DNA of 64,000 nt, from assembly GCF_027587025.1 (NCBI RefSeq), contig NZ_JAPPTI010000009.1:62001-126000 (forward strand), written 5' to 3'. Source of the stretch: Vibrio sp. LaRot3. Lineage in GTDB: Bacteria > Pseudomonadota > Gammaproteobacteria > Enterobacterales > Vibrionaceae. Positions 8,730 through 17,966 of the stretch are shown here, in pieces; the stretch's first letter is position 1, and every line of letters begins with the position of its first letter. The notes below the pieces were generated by a model. That model was not told the DNA's origin. It saw only the letters and a program-made list of their open reading frames with translations, and did no database searches. The position numbers and the translations under genes are program-made.

Positions 8730-9386
8730 TTAAAGAACCGCTAGGATATCTTCCATCGCTAGACGCGCTTTAGGTAGGCCGTGGTTATAGTCTTCCCCAT
8801 CTTTGTGGTAGCCCATTGCTAAAGCAACATCACATACATAGCCATCTAGCTCATCTTTAAAAAGCTCGCCAAGAAGTTCTGAATCAACGCCTTCCATCGT
8901 AGTTGAATCAATGCCCAAACGCGCAAGGACGTGCAGTGTGTTGCCTAGCGCAAGGTAAGTTTGTGCTTTGGTCCAGTTACCGTTGTAACCATTTTCGTCT
9001 GTGTTGGCCTCTGCAAATGCGTAAGCGCCCATGAACATGTCGTACATATCTGCTGGTAAGTGGCCAGAAGAGACTTCAGCGTCCACGCGTTTTGCAAATT
9101 TCTCTTTAGTGAGCTTTGGATCGTATGCAAACAAGATTGTATGTGACGCTTCTTTTGCATGCGGTTGGTTAAACTGGTGTTTGTTGGCAAAGCTATCGTG
9201 GAACTTTTGTTTCGCTTCATCACTTTCAATCACAATGAATTTCCAAGGCTGTGAGTTGATCGAAGATGCCGATAAGCGGATTGCTTGATAGATCACATCT
9301 AGGTCTGCTTGAGGGATACGCTTGGTTGCGTCGTAGCGTTTAGCAGTGTAGCGAGATTCTAGGTCAGCAATAATTGGATGAGTCAT
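8730..9386 (-). CDS. NAD(P)H nitroreductase / flavin reductase, NfsB-FRase I type
   Basis: A 218-residue FMN-dependent oxidoreductase. The N-terminus (MTHPIIADLESRYTAKRYD), the SSINSQPWKFIVIESD block with the FMN-contacting residues, HQFNQPH, and the STTMEGVD segment are close to Aliivibrio fischeri FRase I and E. coli NfsB. It is expected to reduce nitroaromatics, quinones and free flavin with NAD(P)H as a cytosolic homodimer. Transcribed alone: terminator on its 3' side and a long upstream gap before malT's terminator. In luminous vibrios such reductases feed FMNH2 to luciferase, but no lux genes are in view. Confidence 0.92.
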   Translation of the reverse strand: MTHPIIADLESRYTAKRYDATKRIPQADLDVIYQAIRLSASSINSQPWKFIVIESDEAKQKFHDSFANKHQFNQPHAKEASHTILFAYDPKLTKEKFAKRVDAEVSSGHLPADMYDMFMGAYAFAEANTDENGYNGNWTKAQTYLALGNTLHVLARLGIDSTTMEGVDSELLGELFKDELDGYVCDVALAMGYHKDGEDYNHGLPKARLAMEDILAVL

Positions 9387-9615
9387 GTTCGTACCCTTTA
9401 TGAGTGTTAGATGGCATTTGCCGTTTCAATGGGGGCATTCTAGCGATGGACTCAAAAAGGAAAAACTAGCGATCGATTGAAACATTATCAACGGAATATT
9501 GATAATAAAGCGGAGCCTTATGTCGCTTGATTATCGCATTGGATTTAAAGGATAAATTTCACTCTCTTTTGTAAAATCATCAAAGGTAGAGCGAATAATT
9601 TACAGTGTGAATTGA
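9387..9615. other. Intergenic region upstream of the nitroreductase gene
   Basis: An AT-rich stretch holding the nitroreductase promoter (an ATG-proximal AAAGGGTACG ribosome site is visible on the minus strand). No ORF, repeat or RNA gene could be supported here. Confidence 0.5.
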
Positions 9616-9641
9616 AAAGAGCAGCTCGATGGCTGCTCTTT
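9616..9641 (-). terminator. Terminator downstream of malT
   Basis: Perfect 10-bp stem aaagagcagc/gctgctcttt with a 6-nt loop. Read on the minus strand it ends in TTTT, just past the malT stop codon. Confidence 0.8.
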
Positions 9642-9688
9642 AATTTTAAGATGAGTGGATTTAGCAACTCATTCGTAATAAACCACTT

Positions 9689-12397
9689 TTAGTAACCCAT
9701 CAGTTTGAGTAGTTCTTCCGCAGTGCTAATCGCTTCTTTACGGTTGGCAATATTGAGTTTTTGATACAAGTTGCGAATGTGAGTTTTGATGGTGGTGGCC
9801 GCTACGTCCAACTCATGGGCAATTTGTTCATTGCTAAAGCCAGAATAGATCAGGCCAAGCACCTGCCATTCACGTTGCGTTAGTGGGCTAGTGCGCACGA
9901 GCTCTGGAATATTAGGATGGTTAACTAACTTCTCCACAAACTCTTCGTCAAAATGTACTGAGCGGCTGCGTTGAGTCGTTGAGATGTCTCTCATTAACTG
10001 CTGAGCGCGGTGGCGTTCTAAATCACCCAGTTCAGACTTGTTGCTGATTTTTTCAAGTAAATGACCAATACGCGCGCCATCCACTAAGTAGTTACCTAAA
10101 ATACCGGTTTGATTGGTCAGCTCTAATGCATCTTTTAGCATTTGTTTCGCGACGTCGTCTTGTTTGAGCTCTTTGGCTAATACTGCTTGCACAATCATGT
10201 TGCGGTTGGTGTCGGTAAGCAGATGGTTTTGTTCTGCTTGCTGTTGTAAGAAGCTTAGCGTTTGCTGCGCATCGTCAAACAGACCAAGGTTGATTTGAGC
10301 GCGAGAAATATTGCGCCATTGCAATTGGGTAAAGTGGTTACAGGCTTTTTCTGGCCGTGTAGCGGTACTCAGCCATTGCTCAATGGCATCAGTATTACCA
10401 CGAGCTTGCCAGTATAAAATCTGCGAAAGCGAGGCGTTTGCTGTCCAGTCCACATGATAGGTCGATTGTTTCAATAGGTGATCTATGTGATTAATGAACT
10501 TCGCTGCTTTATCAAGCTCGCCACGACCAATCGCAATACGGGCCAACATTGAGTAGCAATGTAAGTGCTTACTTGGATCGTGTTTACCAAGCACATCGAG
10601 ACCTTTATAAACGCATTCTTCAGCTTCATCTAATCGGTTCCAGAACCAGAAGATTTGCGCGCGAATACGGAGTAAGAATTCGTGTAACGGCACTTGATGA
10701 AGTTGCTGTTCATCGATCAACTTGAAGGCATTTTCTTGCACTTCAAAAGCCGCTTGAACATAACCTTGGGCGATCAAAATTTCGCTTTGTTGCAACATTG
10801 CCCACAGCGCTTGGTGGTGAACTTGGTATTGGCGTGCGAGCTTTTCTGTTTGCTGCATCATCGGTAGCGCTCGGCTTAAATTGCCGAGTACATGGTTCAC
10901 TTCACCCACTACAGATGTGGCCACAATGCGGCTATGGTAAACCGTGCTGTCCATTTGGCTTAAGGCGAGTTCCGCCAGTTCTAGTGCTTGCTCTGGCTCG
11001 TTTTGGTTGATGGCAACCTGAGCGCGTAATGCGTTGAACTCACCTTGCTCAATGGTTGATAGTTTCACATTGAGACGGTCCATCTCTGCGGCTGCTTTTT
11101 TAAGTAAATCCCCGACATCATCATAGCGGTGTTGGCTTTGGGCAAGCCAAGCTTGCAGCATACACAGTTTCGGTGCGCTATAGAGCTGTTCATTTGAAAG
11201 CGAACAGATCGCTCGTTCTAATACATTTAGCTCACCGTTATTGAACATGCGCCAACCATGTTGGTGCAAAATGTCCGCAGTTAGCTGGCTATTGCCCGAT
11301 TTTTGCGCGTGAGACAGCGCTTGCTGAGGCACCGATTGACTAAGCCAAGCACGCGCCGCCATTTCATGTAAGCTTTGCTCTTGTAACGGAATACGAGCTT
11401 GACGCTCATGGGCAAGAAATTCTGCAAACAGGTTGTGGAAGCGATACCAGTTTTGCTCGCCCTCTAGTGGGTGAATAAACAAACCATAACGGTTGAGTGA
11501 TTCAATCATTCCCAACGCATCTTCTCGTTGAGTTAGCGAGGTAACGAGCGCATCGTTGAAGTGGTCAAGAACCGAGCATTGTAAAAGAAACAGGCGGGTC
11601 TCTTGGTCGAGCAGATCAAATACCTCTTCGACTAAGTAATCCCATAAATGTGCGTGGTTGAATTGAGAAACGGACTCGACGGATTGTTGCAAGGATTTGT
11701 TTTGGTGCTGAGCTTGCAGCGCAATAAGTTGCAACGCCGAAGGCCAGCCCTCAACGTAACTACATAAGTTACCTGCTATTTCTTCGTCAATGCCATCGGC
11801 GATACGTTGATTAAAGAAGCGCGTGGTTTCTTCGCCATCAAACGCGAGCAGGTCGTTGCCGATTTCAATCATCAGGTCACGTACACGTAAGTTTGCAGTA
11901 CCCAGTGGAGGAGAAGAGCGGCTTGTGACAACCAGTGTTAGGTTATCTGGCATATGCTTGAGGAAGAAGCGCATTGCTTCATGGATTTCATCGTCATTAA
12001 TCAGATGGTAGTCATCAAGCACCAAGTAGCACTCTCTGTGGCAGGATGCCATTTCAGCGAACACTTCACTAAATAGACTACGTAATGACGAAAATTGGCG
12101 TTTTTCGGCCAATTTCAACGCATTTGGACACGCGTTGTCACACGCTTTGTTCAGCGCTTGAAGCAGATAGTTAATAAAACGGAAAGCATCGTTGTCACTG
12201 TCGTCAATACTGTACCAACCGACATTAGGTTTGTCGGCTAGCCATTGCGCAGCCATTGTTGTTTTTCCATACCCCGCAGGAGAGCGAAATAGAACCAGTT
12301 TGTAAAAAGGTGCTTGTTGCAGCAAATCAAGCACTCTTGGTCGTACGATAGCGTTATGCAAACGACCGGGACGTGTCAATTTAGAAGGAATCCACAT
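9689..12397 (-). CDS. malT: MalT, ATP-dependent activator of the maltose regulon
   Basis: A 902-residue STAND-class activator. The order is an N-terminal NOD ATPase with a Walker A SPAGYGKT loop at about residues 39-46 and [10 protein letters not shown] as Walker B, a winged-helix region, a long helical SUSP/TPR-like sensor domain (about 440-800), and a C-terminal LuxR-type HTH ([20 protein letters not shown], then [17 protein letters not shown]). MalT binds maltotriose and ATP, oligomerises and activates mal promoters. The frame is open 23 codons further upstream, but conservation of the [13 protein letters not shown] start and a GAGG ribosome site select the ATG at 12397. It is transcribed divergently from malP across a 588-bp regulatory gap. 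Confidence 0.96.
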   Translation of the reverse strand: MWIPSKLTRPGRLHNAIVRPRVLDLLQQAPFYKLVLFRSPAGYGKTTMAAQWLADKPNVGWYSIDDSDNDAFRFINYLLQALNKACDNACPNALKLAEKRQFSSLRSLFSEVFAEMASCHRECYLVLDDYHLINDDEIHEAMRFFLKHMPDNLTLVVTSRSSPPLGTANLRVRDLMIEIGNDLLAFDGEETTRFFNQRIADGIDEEIAGNLCSYVEGWPSALQLIALQAQHQNKSLQQSVESVSQFNHAHLWDYLVEEVFDLLDQETRLFLLQCSVLDHFNDALVTSLTQREDALGMIESLNRYGLFIHPLEGEQNWYRFHNLFAEFLAHERQARIPLQEQSLHEMAARAWLSQSVPQQALSHAQKSGNSQLTADILHQHGWRMFNNGELNVLERAICSLSNEQLYSAPKLCMLQAWLAQSQHRYDDVGDLLKKAAAEMDRLNVKLSTIEQGEFNALRAQVAINQNEPEQALELAELALSQMDSTVYHSRIVATSVVGEVNHVLGNLSRALPMMQQTEKLARQYQVHHQALWAMLQQSEILIAQGYVQAAFEVQENAFKLIDEQQLHQVPLHEFLLRIRAQIFWFWNRLDEAEECVYKGLDVLGKHDPSKHLHCYSMLARIAIGRGELDKAAKFINHIDHLLKQSTYHVDWTANASLSQILYWQARGNTDAIEQWLSTATRPEKACNHFTQLQWRNISRAQINLGLFDDAQQTLSFLQQQAEQNHLLTDTNRNMIVQAVLAKELKQDDVAKQMLKDALELTNQTGILGNYLVDGARIGHLLEKISNKSELGDLERHRAQQLMRDISTTQRSRSVHFDEEFVEKLVNHPNIPELVRTSPLTQREWQVLGLIYSGFSNEQIAHELDVAATTIKTHIRNLYQKLNIANRKEAISTAEELLKLMGY

Positions 12398-12985
12398 CGT
12401 ATTTATATCCTCGATACCAATCCCAATGGTGGGAGTTGGTTCTTTACCCGTCTTACCCATGTCCATTTTTGTTATTTAGTATCGGACTTATTAGGGGCAT
12501 ATAGATGATTTTGGTCATCGGTATTTATGCAATGTTACTGCTGAATTATTTTTCTCCGAGTGATAAGAGGTCAGACTTTTGAATAATTCACATTTTGCGC
12601 TCAACTACGCCCCAAAAGTGTGACGACGATCTTTTATTTGCCGCTTTTTTAACCGCTACACATGCGAGTGTCCTACCAAATACACTGCAACTTGTTAACT
12701 AGCTTCCAAAGTTATGTGACCAGATGAGCATATTTGTAATCTGATGAAATTATCTCTCATCCAATCGTCATAAACCGCATCTAGTTTTAGAGAGGCGGGG
12801 TTGTGATCATAATCACTGGTGTTTGTCGGAATTACGTCATTGATGCGACTTAGATCACTGAGCGCGCAGTTTTACGCCCTCTACGCCCTGAGGACTCCTC
12901 CTAATTCCTACCTAGGGTAGGAGGATGTTTAGCTTGTCCTGTCCATGCAGGATAAGTAGCAAGGAAACTAAAAGAGATTTCACCG
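12398..12985. promoter_or_regulatory. malT-malP divergent regulatory region with CRP site and MalT boxes
   Basis: A 588-bp gap without a credible gene. TGTGA-N6-TCACT at 12802-12817 is a near-consensus CRP site. MalT-box cores (GGAKGA) are visible in three places: reverse orientation TCATCC at 12757-12762, reverse TCCTCC at 12896-12901, and forward GGAGGA at 12920-12925. The last two form an inverted pair (TCCTCCTA...TAGGAGGA) around a CCTAC/GTAGG near-palindrome, about 60-90 bp before the malP start. This is the expected layout for CRP plus MalT activation of malPQ. The CRP site is the best supported element; the boxes are inferred. Confidence 0.65.
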
Positions 12986-15439
12986 ATGAAACCAACACAA
13001 CAAACTACGTTTGACAAAGTGTCATTCCAAAATAGCGTGAAAAAGCATTTAAGTGCGAGCTATGCAACGACGATTGAAAAAGCGAGCAGCCGTTCATGGT
13101 ACCTTGCAATGGGTCGTGCTTTAGCTGAATTGACCACGTTTGATCTGCTAGAAACAGAACAAGATGAAGCGATTCGTGAAGCCAAAAGTGTTAACTACCT
13201 TTCACTAGAATTCCTTATTGGCCGTTTAACGGGTAATAACCTGATCAGCATGGGCTTGTATGAGCAAGTTCACTCAGCAATGGCTGAGCTAGGCCAAAGC
13301 CTAACTGACTTACTAGAAGAAGAGCGCGACCCATCACTGGGTAACGGTGGTCTTGGTCGTTTGGCTGCCTGTTTCATGGACTCGCTGGCTGCGCAAGAAT
13401 TCCCAACAGTGGGTTACGGCCTGCACTATGAATACGGCTTGTTTAAGCAATCTTTCAAAGAAGGTCATCAACAAGAAGCTCCGGATGCATGGGCTGGCGT
13501 AGAAGGCTATCCATGGGAAGTGGCTCGCCCTGAATTGGCACAAGAAATCGGCTTCTACGGCCATGTAGAAATGTATGTAGAAAATGGCCGTGAGCGTCGC
13601 CGTTGGGTTCCGGGTATGTCAGTAAAAGCGATGCCATGGGATCTGCCAATTGTTGGTTACCAAAGCGATACGGTTTACCCACTTCGCCTTTGGGAGTGCC
13701 AAGCCATTGCCCCTTTCTCTCTAGAAAGCTTCAACAACGGTAACTATTTCGAAGCGCAGCACGCGCTGATCGATGCGGGTAACATTACTAAAGTTCTATA
13801 CCCGAACGATAACCATGAAAAAGGTAAGACACTGCGTTTGATGCAACAGTACTTCCACAGTGCAGCATCGGTACGCGATATCCTACGTCGTCACGAAGAA
13901 GCAGGCCATACACTGGCTTCTCTACCAAAATTCGAAACGATTCAGCTAAACGATACGCACCCAACAATTGCGATTCCTGAATTGATGCGCATCCTTATCG
14001 ATGAGAAAGATCTGAGCTGGGATGAAGCATGGTCTATCAGTTCTAAGACGTTTGCTTACACTAACCACACGCTACTGCCTGAAGCATTAGAAACGTGGAG
14101 CGAGTCTCTGATTCAACGCTTACTGCCGCGTCATATGGAAATTATTTACCATATCAACCACTTATTCTTGCAAGAAGTGCGTGCGAAATGGCCTGGTGAT
14201 GTGGCTAAACAGCAGAAGCTGTCTATCATCCAAGAAGGTTTCCACCGCATGGTTCGCATGGCAAACCTATGTGTGGTTGGCTCTTACGCGGTTAATGGTG
14301 TGGCGGCGCTACACTCAGAGTTGGTTAAACGTGACCTCTTCCCAGAGTTCCACGAGCTATACCCAACACGCCTACATAACGTTACAAACGGTATAACCCC
14401 TCGCCGTTGGTTGAAGTTCTGTAACCCGGGTCTAAGCCAGTTGATCACAGATAAGATTGGTGATGAGTGGGCAGCGGACCTTGATCAGCTAGAGTCTATC
14501 TCTAATTACGCGAATGATGCTGAGTTCCAACAGCAGTTCATGGCGGTGAAGAAAGCCAACAAACAGCGCTTAGCGGATTGGGTGAAGACCAACATGGATA
14601 TCGATCTCGATACCAATGCGATCTTCGACGTACAAATCAAACGTCTGCATGAGTACAAACGTCAGCACCTAAACATGCTGCACATCTTGTCTCTGTACCA
14701 TCGTTTACTTAACGATCCTGATTTCGATATGGCGCCACGCGTTGTGTTCTTCGCAGCGAAAGCGGCACCGGGCTACCACCTAGCGAAAGAGATCATCTAC
14801 GCACTGAACAAGATTGCCGACAAGGTGAATAACGACCCTCGTATCGGCAATAAACTGAAAGTGGTCTTCCTACCGGATTACCGCGTGAGCATGGCTGAGA
14901 TCATCATCCCTGCTGCGGATGTATCAGAGCAAATCTCTACCGCAGGTAAAGAAGCATCAGGTACGGGTAACATGAAGATGGCGCTTAACGGTGCATTGAC
15001 TATCGGTACGATGGATGGTGCGAACGTTGAGATTCGTGAAGAAGTTGGTGATGAGAACATCTACATCTTCGGTTTGGATGTGGATGAAGTTGAACGCACT
15101 AAAGCGAATGGCTACAACCCATACGATTACTACAAAGCGGATCCACTATTGAAGGCGTCACTTGATCTTCTATTAGGTGATGAGTTCACTCCGGGTGAAG
15201 TCGGTAAGCTACGTGCAACTTACGATAGCCTGCTAGACGGCGGTGACCCATACCTAGTACTTGCTGACTTTGCTTCTTACGTGCAAGCGCACGAAGACAT
15301 GGACAAACAATACCGCGACCAAGCGGGTTGGGCGAAGAAAGCGATTCTTAACACGGCGCTGGTGGGCAAGTTCAGCTCAGACCGCAGTATTCGTGATTAC
15401 GTAAATAACATCTGGAAACTGGAAAGCGTTAAACGTTAA
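12986..15439 (+). CDS. malP: Maltodextrin (glycogen) phosphorylase
   Basis: An 817-residue alpha-glucan phosphorylase releasing glucose-1-phosphate from maltodextrins or glycogen. Family marks include EERDPSLGNGGLGRLAACFMDS-type sequence near residue 110-130, HYEYGLFKQ, the QLNDTHPTIAIPELMR block, VFFAAKAAPGYHLAK, and the pyridoxal-phosphate lysine in EASGTGNMKMALNG (Lys at about 664). Length is normal. First gene of the malP-malQ-glgB direction, opposite malT. A long hairpin separates it from malQ. Orthology to malP rather than glgP rests on the malT/malQ neighbourhood, which is typical of vibrios. Confidence 0.95.
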   Translation: MKPTQQTTFDKVSFQNSVKKHLSASYATTIEKASSRSWYLAMGRALAELTTFDLLETEQDEAIREAKSVNYLSLEFLIGRLTGNNLISMGLYEQVHSAMAELGQSLTDLLEEERDPSLGNGGLGRLAACFMDSLAAQEFPTVGYGLHYEYGLFKQSFKEGHQQEAPDAWAGVEGYPWEVARPELAQEIGFYGHVEMYVENGRERRRWVPGMSVKAMPWDLPIVGYQSDTVYPLRLWECQAIAPFSLESFNNGNYFEAQHALIDAGNITKVLYPNDNHEKGKTLRLMQQYFHSAASVRDILRRHEEAGHTLASLPKFETIQLNDTHPTIAIPELMRILIDEKDLSWDEAWSISSKTFAYTNHTLLPEALETWSESLIQRLLPRHMEIIYHINHLFLQEVRAKWPGDVAKQQKLSIIQEGFHRMVRMANLCVVGSYAVNGVAALHSELVKRDLFPEFHELYPTRLHNVTNGITPRRWLKFCNPGLSQLITDKIGDEWAADLDQLESISNYANDAEFQQQFMAVKKANKQRLADWVKTNMDIDLDTNAIFDVQIKRLHEYKRQHLNMLHILSLYHRLLNDPDFDMAPRVVFFAAKAAPGYHLAKEIIYALNKIADKVNNDPRIGNKLKVVFLPDYRVSMAEIIIPAADVSEQISTAGKEASGTGNMKMALNGALTIGTMDGANVEIREEVGDENIYIFGLDVDEVERTKANGYNPYDYYKADPLLKASLDLLLGDEFTPGEVGKLRATYDSLLDGGDPYLVLADFASYVQAHEDMDKQYRDQAGWAKKAILNTALVGKFSSDRSIRDYVNNIWKLESVKR

Positions 15440-15450
15440 TCCATTTATGT

Positions 15451-15475
15451 GCCTCTCTAGCGCCGCTAGAGAGGC
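15451..15475 (+). other. Stable intercistronic hairpin between malP and malQ
   Basis: Perfect 11-bp stem gcctctctagc/gctagagaggc with a 3-nt loop, followed only by a broken T run (ttctta). It sits inside an operon, so it may tune the MalP:MalQ ratio by partial termination or by protecting the upstream mRNA. Confidence 0.65.
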
Positions 15476-15513
15476 TTCTTAGTTTGAAGGTAAGCAGTCC
15501 TTCGGAGAGAGCG

Positions 15514-17694
15514 ATGACACAACAAAATCCATTAAAACAAGTCGCTGAAATGGCGAGAATTGCCGACAAATATGTAAGTGCTTGGGGCAGCGAAGCCAAA
15601 GTTGAAGACGAAACCATTCGTCGTTTGCTTGCTTCATTAGGCTATGACACCAGTAGCGATAAAAAACTACTCGCATCTGCGCAAAAAATGCATAAAAAAG
15701 ATGTGCTTGAACCAGTGGTTGTCGTACGAGAAAGCTATCCGATTGAAGTTGAACTGCATTTAGGAAGCAGCGCTCGTGAAAGTGACTTCAGTTGGCGCTT
15801 AGAAACAGAGCAGGGAGAGGTACTTGAAGGCTATCTTCAGTCTCAGATCGTTCGTGATGAACGTGCCGAGGGTGGCCCTTTAGTGTTTGCCCTACCGGGT
15901 GATATTGAATGGGGTTACCACAAGCTGATTGTCGAGCGTAAGCGCCGCAAATCACCTTATACTGCGACGTTAATCTACACGCCAGACTCGTGCTACAAAC
16001 AGCCTCAAATTGAGCAAGGCAAAAAGATGTGGGGCCCGAGTGTTCAGCTCTACACTCTTCGTACTCAACACAACTGGGGTATGGGTGACTTCGGTGACTT
16101 AAAACAATTGGTCTCTGAGATTGCATCTCGCGGTGGCGATTTTGTCGGTCTAAACCCAATTCACTCACTGTTTCCTGCTAACCCTGAAGGGGCGAGCCCA
16201 TACAGCCCATCTTCGCGTCGCTGGTTAAACATTTTGTACATTGATGTGAGCTCAGTGCCTGAGTTTTCACTCAGTGCAGAAGCGCAGCAACAAGTTGGCA
16301 GTGCCGAGTTCCAACAGCGTTTGCAACGGGCGCGTGAATCCCATTGGGTAAACTACAGTGAGGTTGCAGAGCTGAAACTTAGCGTGTTGCCGCTACTGTA
16401 CAAAGAGTTTAAAAAACGTCACCTAGATAAAAACAGTGAACGCGCACAAGCGTTCCTAGATTTTGTTGAAATCGGTGGTGAGAGCTTGATGCACCAAGCC
16501 GCGTTTGATGCGCTGCATGTAAGTCTTCACCAACAAGATTCTTCAGTTTGGGGTTGGCCTGTCTTCCCTGAACAATACCGCCGCTTTGAAAATAGCGCAG
16601 TCCAAGACTTTATCAGTGAAAACCAAGATCAAGTGAACTTGTACCTGTACTTGCAGTGGGTTGCCGACAATCAAATTAGAGAAGCGCAAGCGCTGGCTGA
16701 AGAGAAAGGCATGTCTGTTGGTCTATACCGTGACTTAGCGGTAGGCGTAGCCGACTCGGGCGCAGAAACATGGGCTGACGATGGTAACTTAGTGCTCGAT
16801 GCAAGCATTGGTGCGCCGCCAGATATTTTAGGCCCACTGGGTCAAAACTGGGGCTTGCCTCCGCTGAACCCTCAAGTGCTAAAAGCAACGAGCTACGATG
16901 CCTACATCAAGCTACTGCGCGCGAACATGAAACATTGTGGCGCACTGCGAATTGACCACGTACTGGGCTTACTGCGCTTATGGTGGATACCGAAAGGTGA
17001 AGACGCAACCGCAGGGGCGTACATCTACTACCCAGTAGAAGACATGCTAGCGATTCTTGCGCTTGAGTCACACCGACATCAATGTAGTGTGATTGGTGAA
17101 GACTTAGGTACTGTGCCAGATGAGATTGTGGATATCTTGCGTGACGCGGGCGTGCACTCATACAAAGTGTTCTTCTTTGAAACGTCTGAAGATGACGGCG
17201 GCTTTATTTCACCGGCTCATTACGCACCGCAGTCAATGTCAGCCCTGTGTACTCATGACATGCCAACGCTGCGTGGTTTCTGGCACTGTGATGATCTAAA
17301 AATGGGGCAAGAGCTTGGCCTATACCCAGATCAAGCGCAGTTAAACACGCTGTTTGATAACCGACTTGAATGCAAACAAGGTATTTTGGATTCAGTGGCA
17401 TGGCATGGTTACCTTCCCGAAGGCGTAGGGCGTGATGCTCAATACGTACCAATGGACAACCACCTTGCTCAAGCGCTTCAGTTGCATGTCGCGGCTGGCT
17501 CTTCAACATTGTTGAGTGTGCAATTGGAAGATTGGTTAGAGATGGACAAACCGGTAAACATCCCGGGTACTGTGAATGAATATCCTAACTGGCGTCGTAA
17601 ACTCTCAATGAACTTAGATGACGTGTTCTCTAAATCTGAGGTGAATGAGATTGCGAACAAACTGACTGAAGTGCGCGCTAAAGTCAGTCAATAA
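15514..17694 (+). CDS. malQ: 4-alpha-glucanotransferase (amylomaltase)
   Basis: A 726-residue GH77 enzyme that transfers maltodextrin units and releases glucose, supplying longer chains for MalP. The N-terminal extra domain (about 1-140) is the extended proteobacterial type. Catalytic-domain motifs include SPYSPSSRRWLN-type substrate loop, DLAVGVADSGAETWAD with the nucleophile region, ALRIDHVLGL and the VIGEDLGTVPDE acid/base segment. The frame opens at 15484, but the ATG at 15514 has a GGAGAG site at the right distance and the normal length. It follows malP by 74 bp with an intervening hairpin. Confidence 0.95.
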   Translation: MTQQNPLKQVAEMARIADKYVSAWGSEAKVEDETIRRLLASLGYDTSSDKKLLASAQKMHKKDVLEPVVVVRESYPIEVELHLGSSARESDFSWRLETEQGEVLEGYLQSQIVRDERAEGGPLVFALPGDIEWGYHKLIVERKRRKSPYTATLIYTPDSCYKQPQIEQGKKMWGPSVQLYTLRTQHNWGMGDFGDLKQLVSEIASRGGDFVGLNPIHSLFPANPEGASPYSPSSRRWLNILYIDVSSVPEFSLSAEAQQQVGSAEFQQRLQRARESHWVNYSEVAELKLSVLPLLYKEFKKRHLDKNSERAQAFLDFVEIGGESLMHQAAFDALHVSLHQQDSSVWGWPVFPEQYRRFENSAVQDFISENQDQVNLYLYLQWVADNQIREAQALAEEKGMSVGLYRDLAVGVADSGAETWADDGNLVLDASIGAPPDILGPLGQNWGLPPLNPQVLKATSYDAYIKLLRANMKHCGALRIDHVLGLLRLWWIPKGEDATAGAYIYYPVEDMLAILALESHRHQCSVIGEDLGTVPDEIVDILRDAGVHSYKVFFFETSEDDGGFISPAHYAPQSMSALCTHDMPTLRGFWHCDDLKMGQELGLYPDQAQLNTLFDNRLECKQGILDSVAWHGYLPEGVGRDAQYVPMDNHLAQALQLHVAAGSSTLLSVQLEDWLEMDKPVNIPGTVNEYPNWRRKLSMNLDDVFSKSEVNEIANKLTEVRAKVSQ

Positions 17695-17712
17695 CGGCTA
17701 ATTGAGATAATT

Positions 17713-17763
17713 ACCCAAGTGGTTTGTCTGAGCATTTTGCTCGGCCAAATGCTTGGGTTTTCC
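17713..17763 (+). terminator. Terminator after malQ
   Basis: Outer stem acccaag/cttgggt (17713-17719 with 17752-17758) enclosing tttg/caaa pairing and a small gagca/tgctc hairpin, followed by TTTTCC and then a second T run. The malPQ message probably ends here. Confidence 0.6.
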
Positions 17764-17867
17764 GCTTTTTGAGGATGACTAAGTACAAGTGGCTGACATA
17801 ACAAAATTCTGTTTTGGTCACTCAAACCGCTAGCGGAATTCGTTAAGATATGAAACGCTGTACCTAG

Positions 17868-17937
17868 CATGAGTTAGGTATAGGATTTACCCGTCCCGTA
17901 TGCGGGTTTTTTGCTTGTTGTGCTGCTCTGTGAGCAG
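17868..17937 (+). promoter_or_regulatory. Structured leader upstream of glgB
   Basis: Three short hairpins in a row: accta/taggt (about 17861-17880), cccg-tatg-cggg followed by six T (17895-17912, terminator-like), and ctgctc-tgt-gagcag (17923-17937). The middle hairpin could stop leftover malPQ transcription or act as an attenuator in the glgB leader. Confidence 0.45.
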
Positions 17938-17966
17938 AACGGAAGTTAGGTTAGGGAGATAATAAC

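Noticed and set aside
8730..9386. Nitroreductase as part of a bioluminescence operon
   Set aside because: Resembles the Aliivibrio FRase I, but no lux genes are present in the window.
15788..16168. 126-codon minus-strand frame inside malQ
   Set aside because: Antisense shadow of malQ without a ribosome site or recognisable motif.
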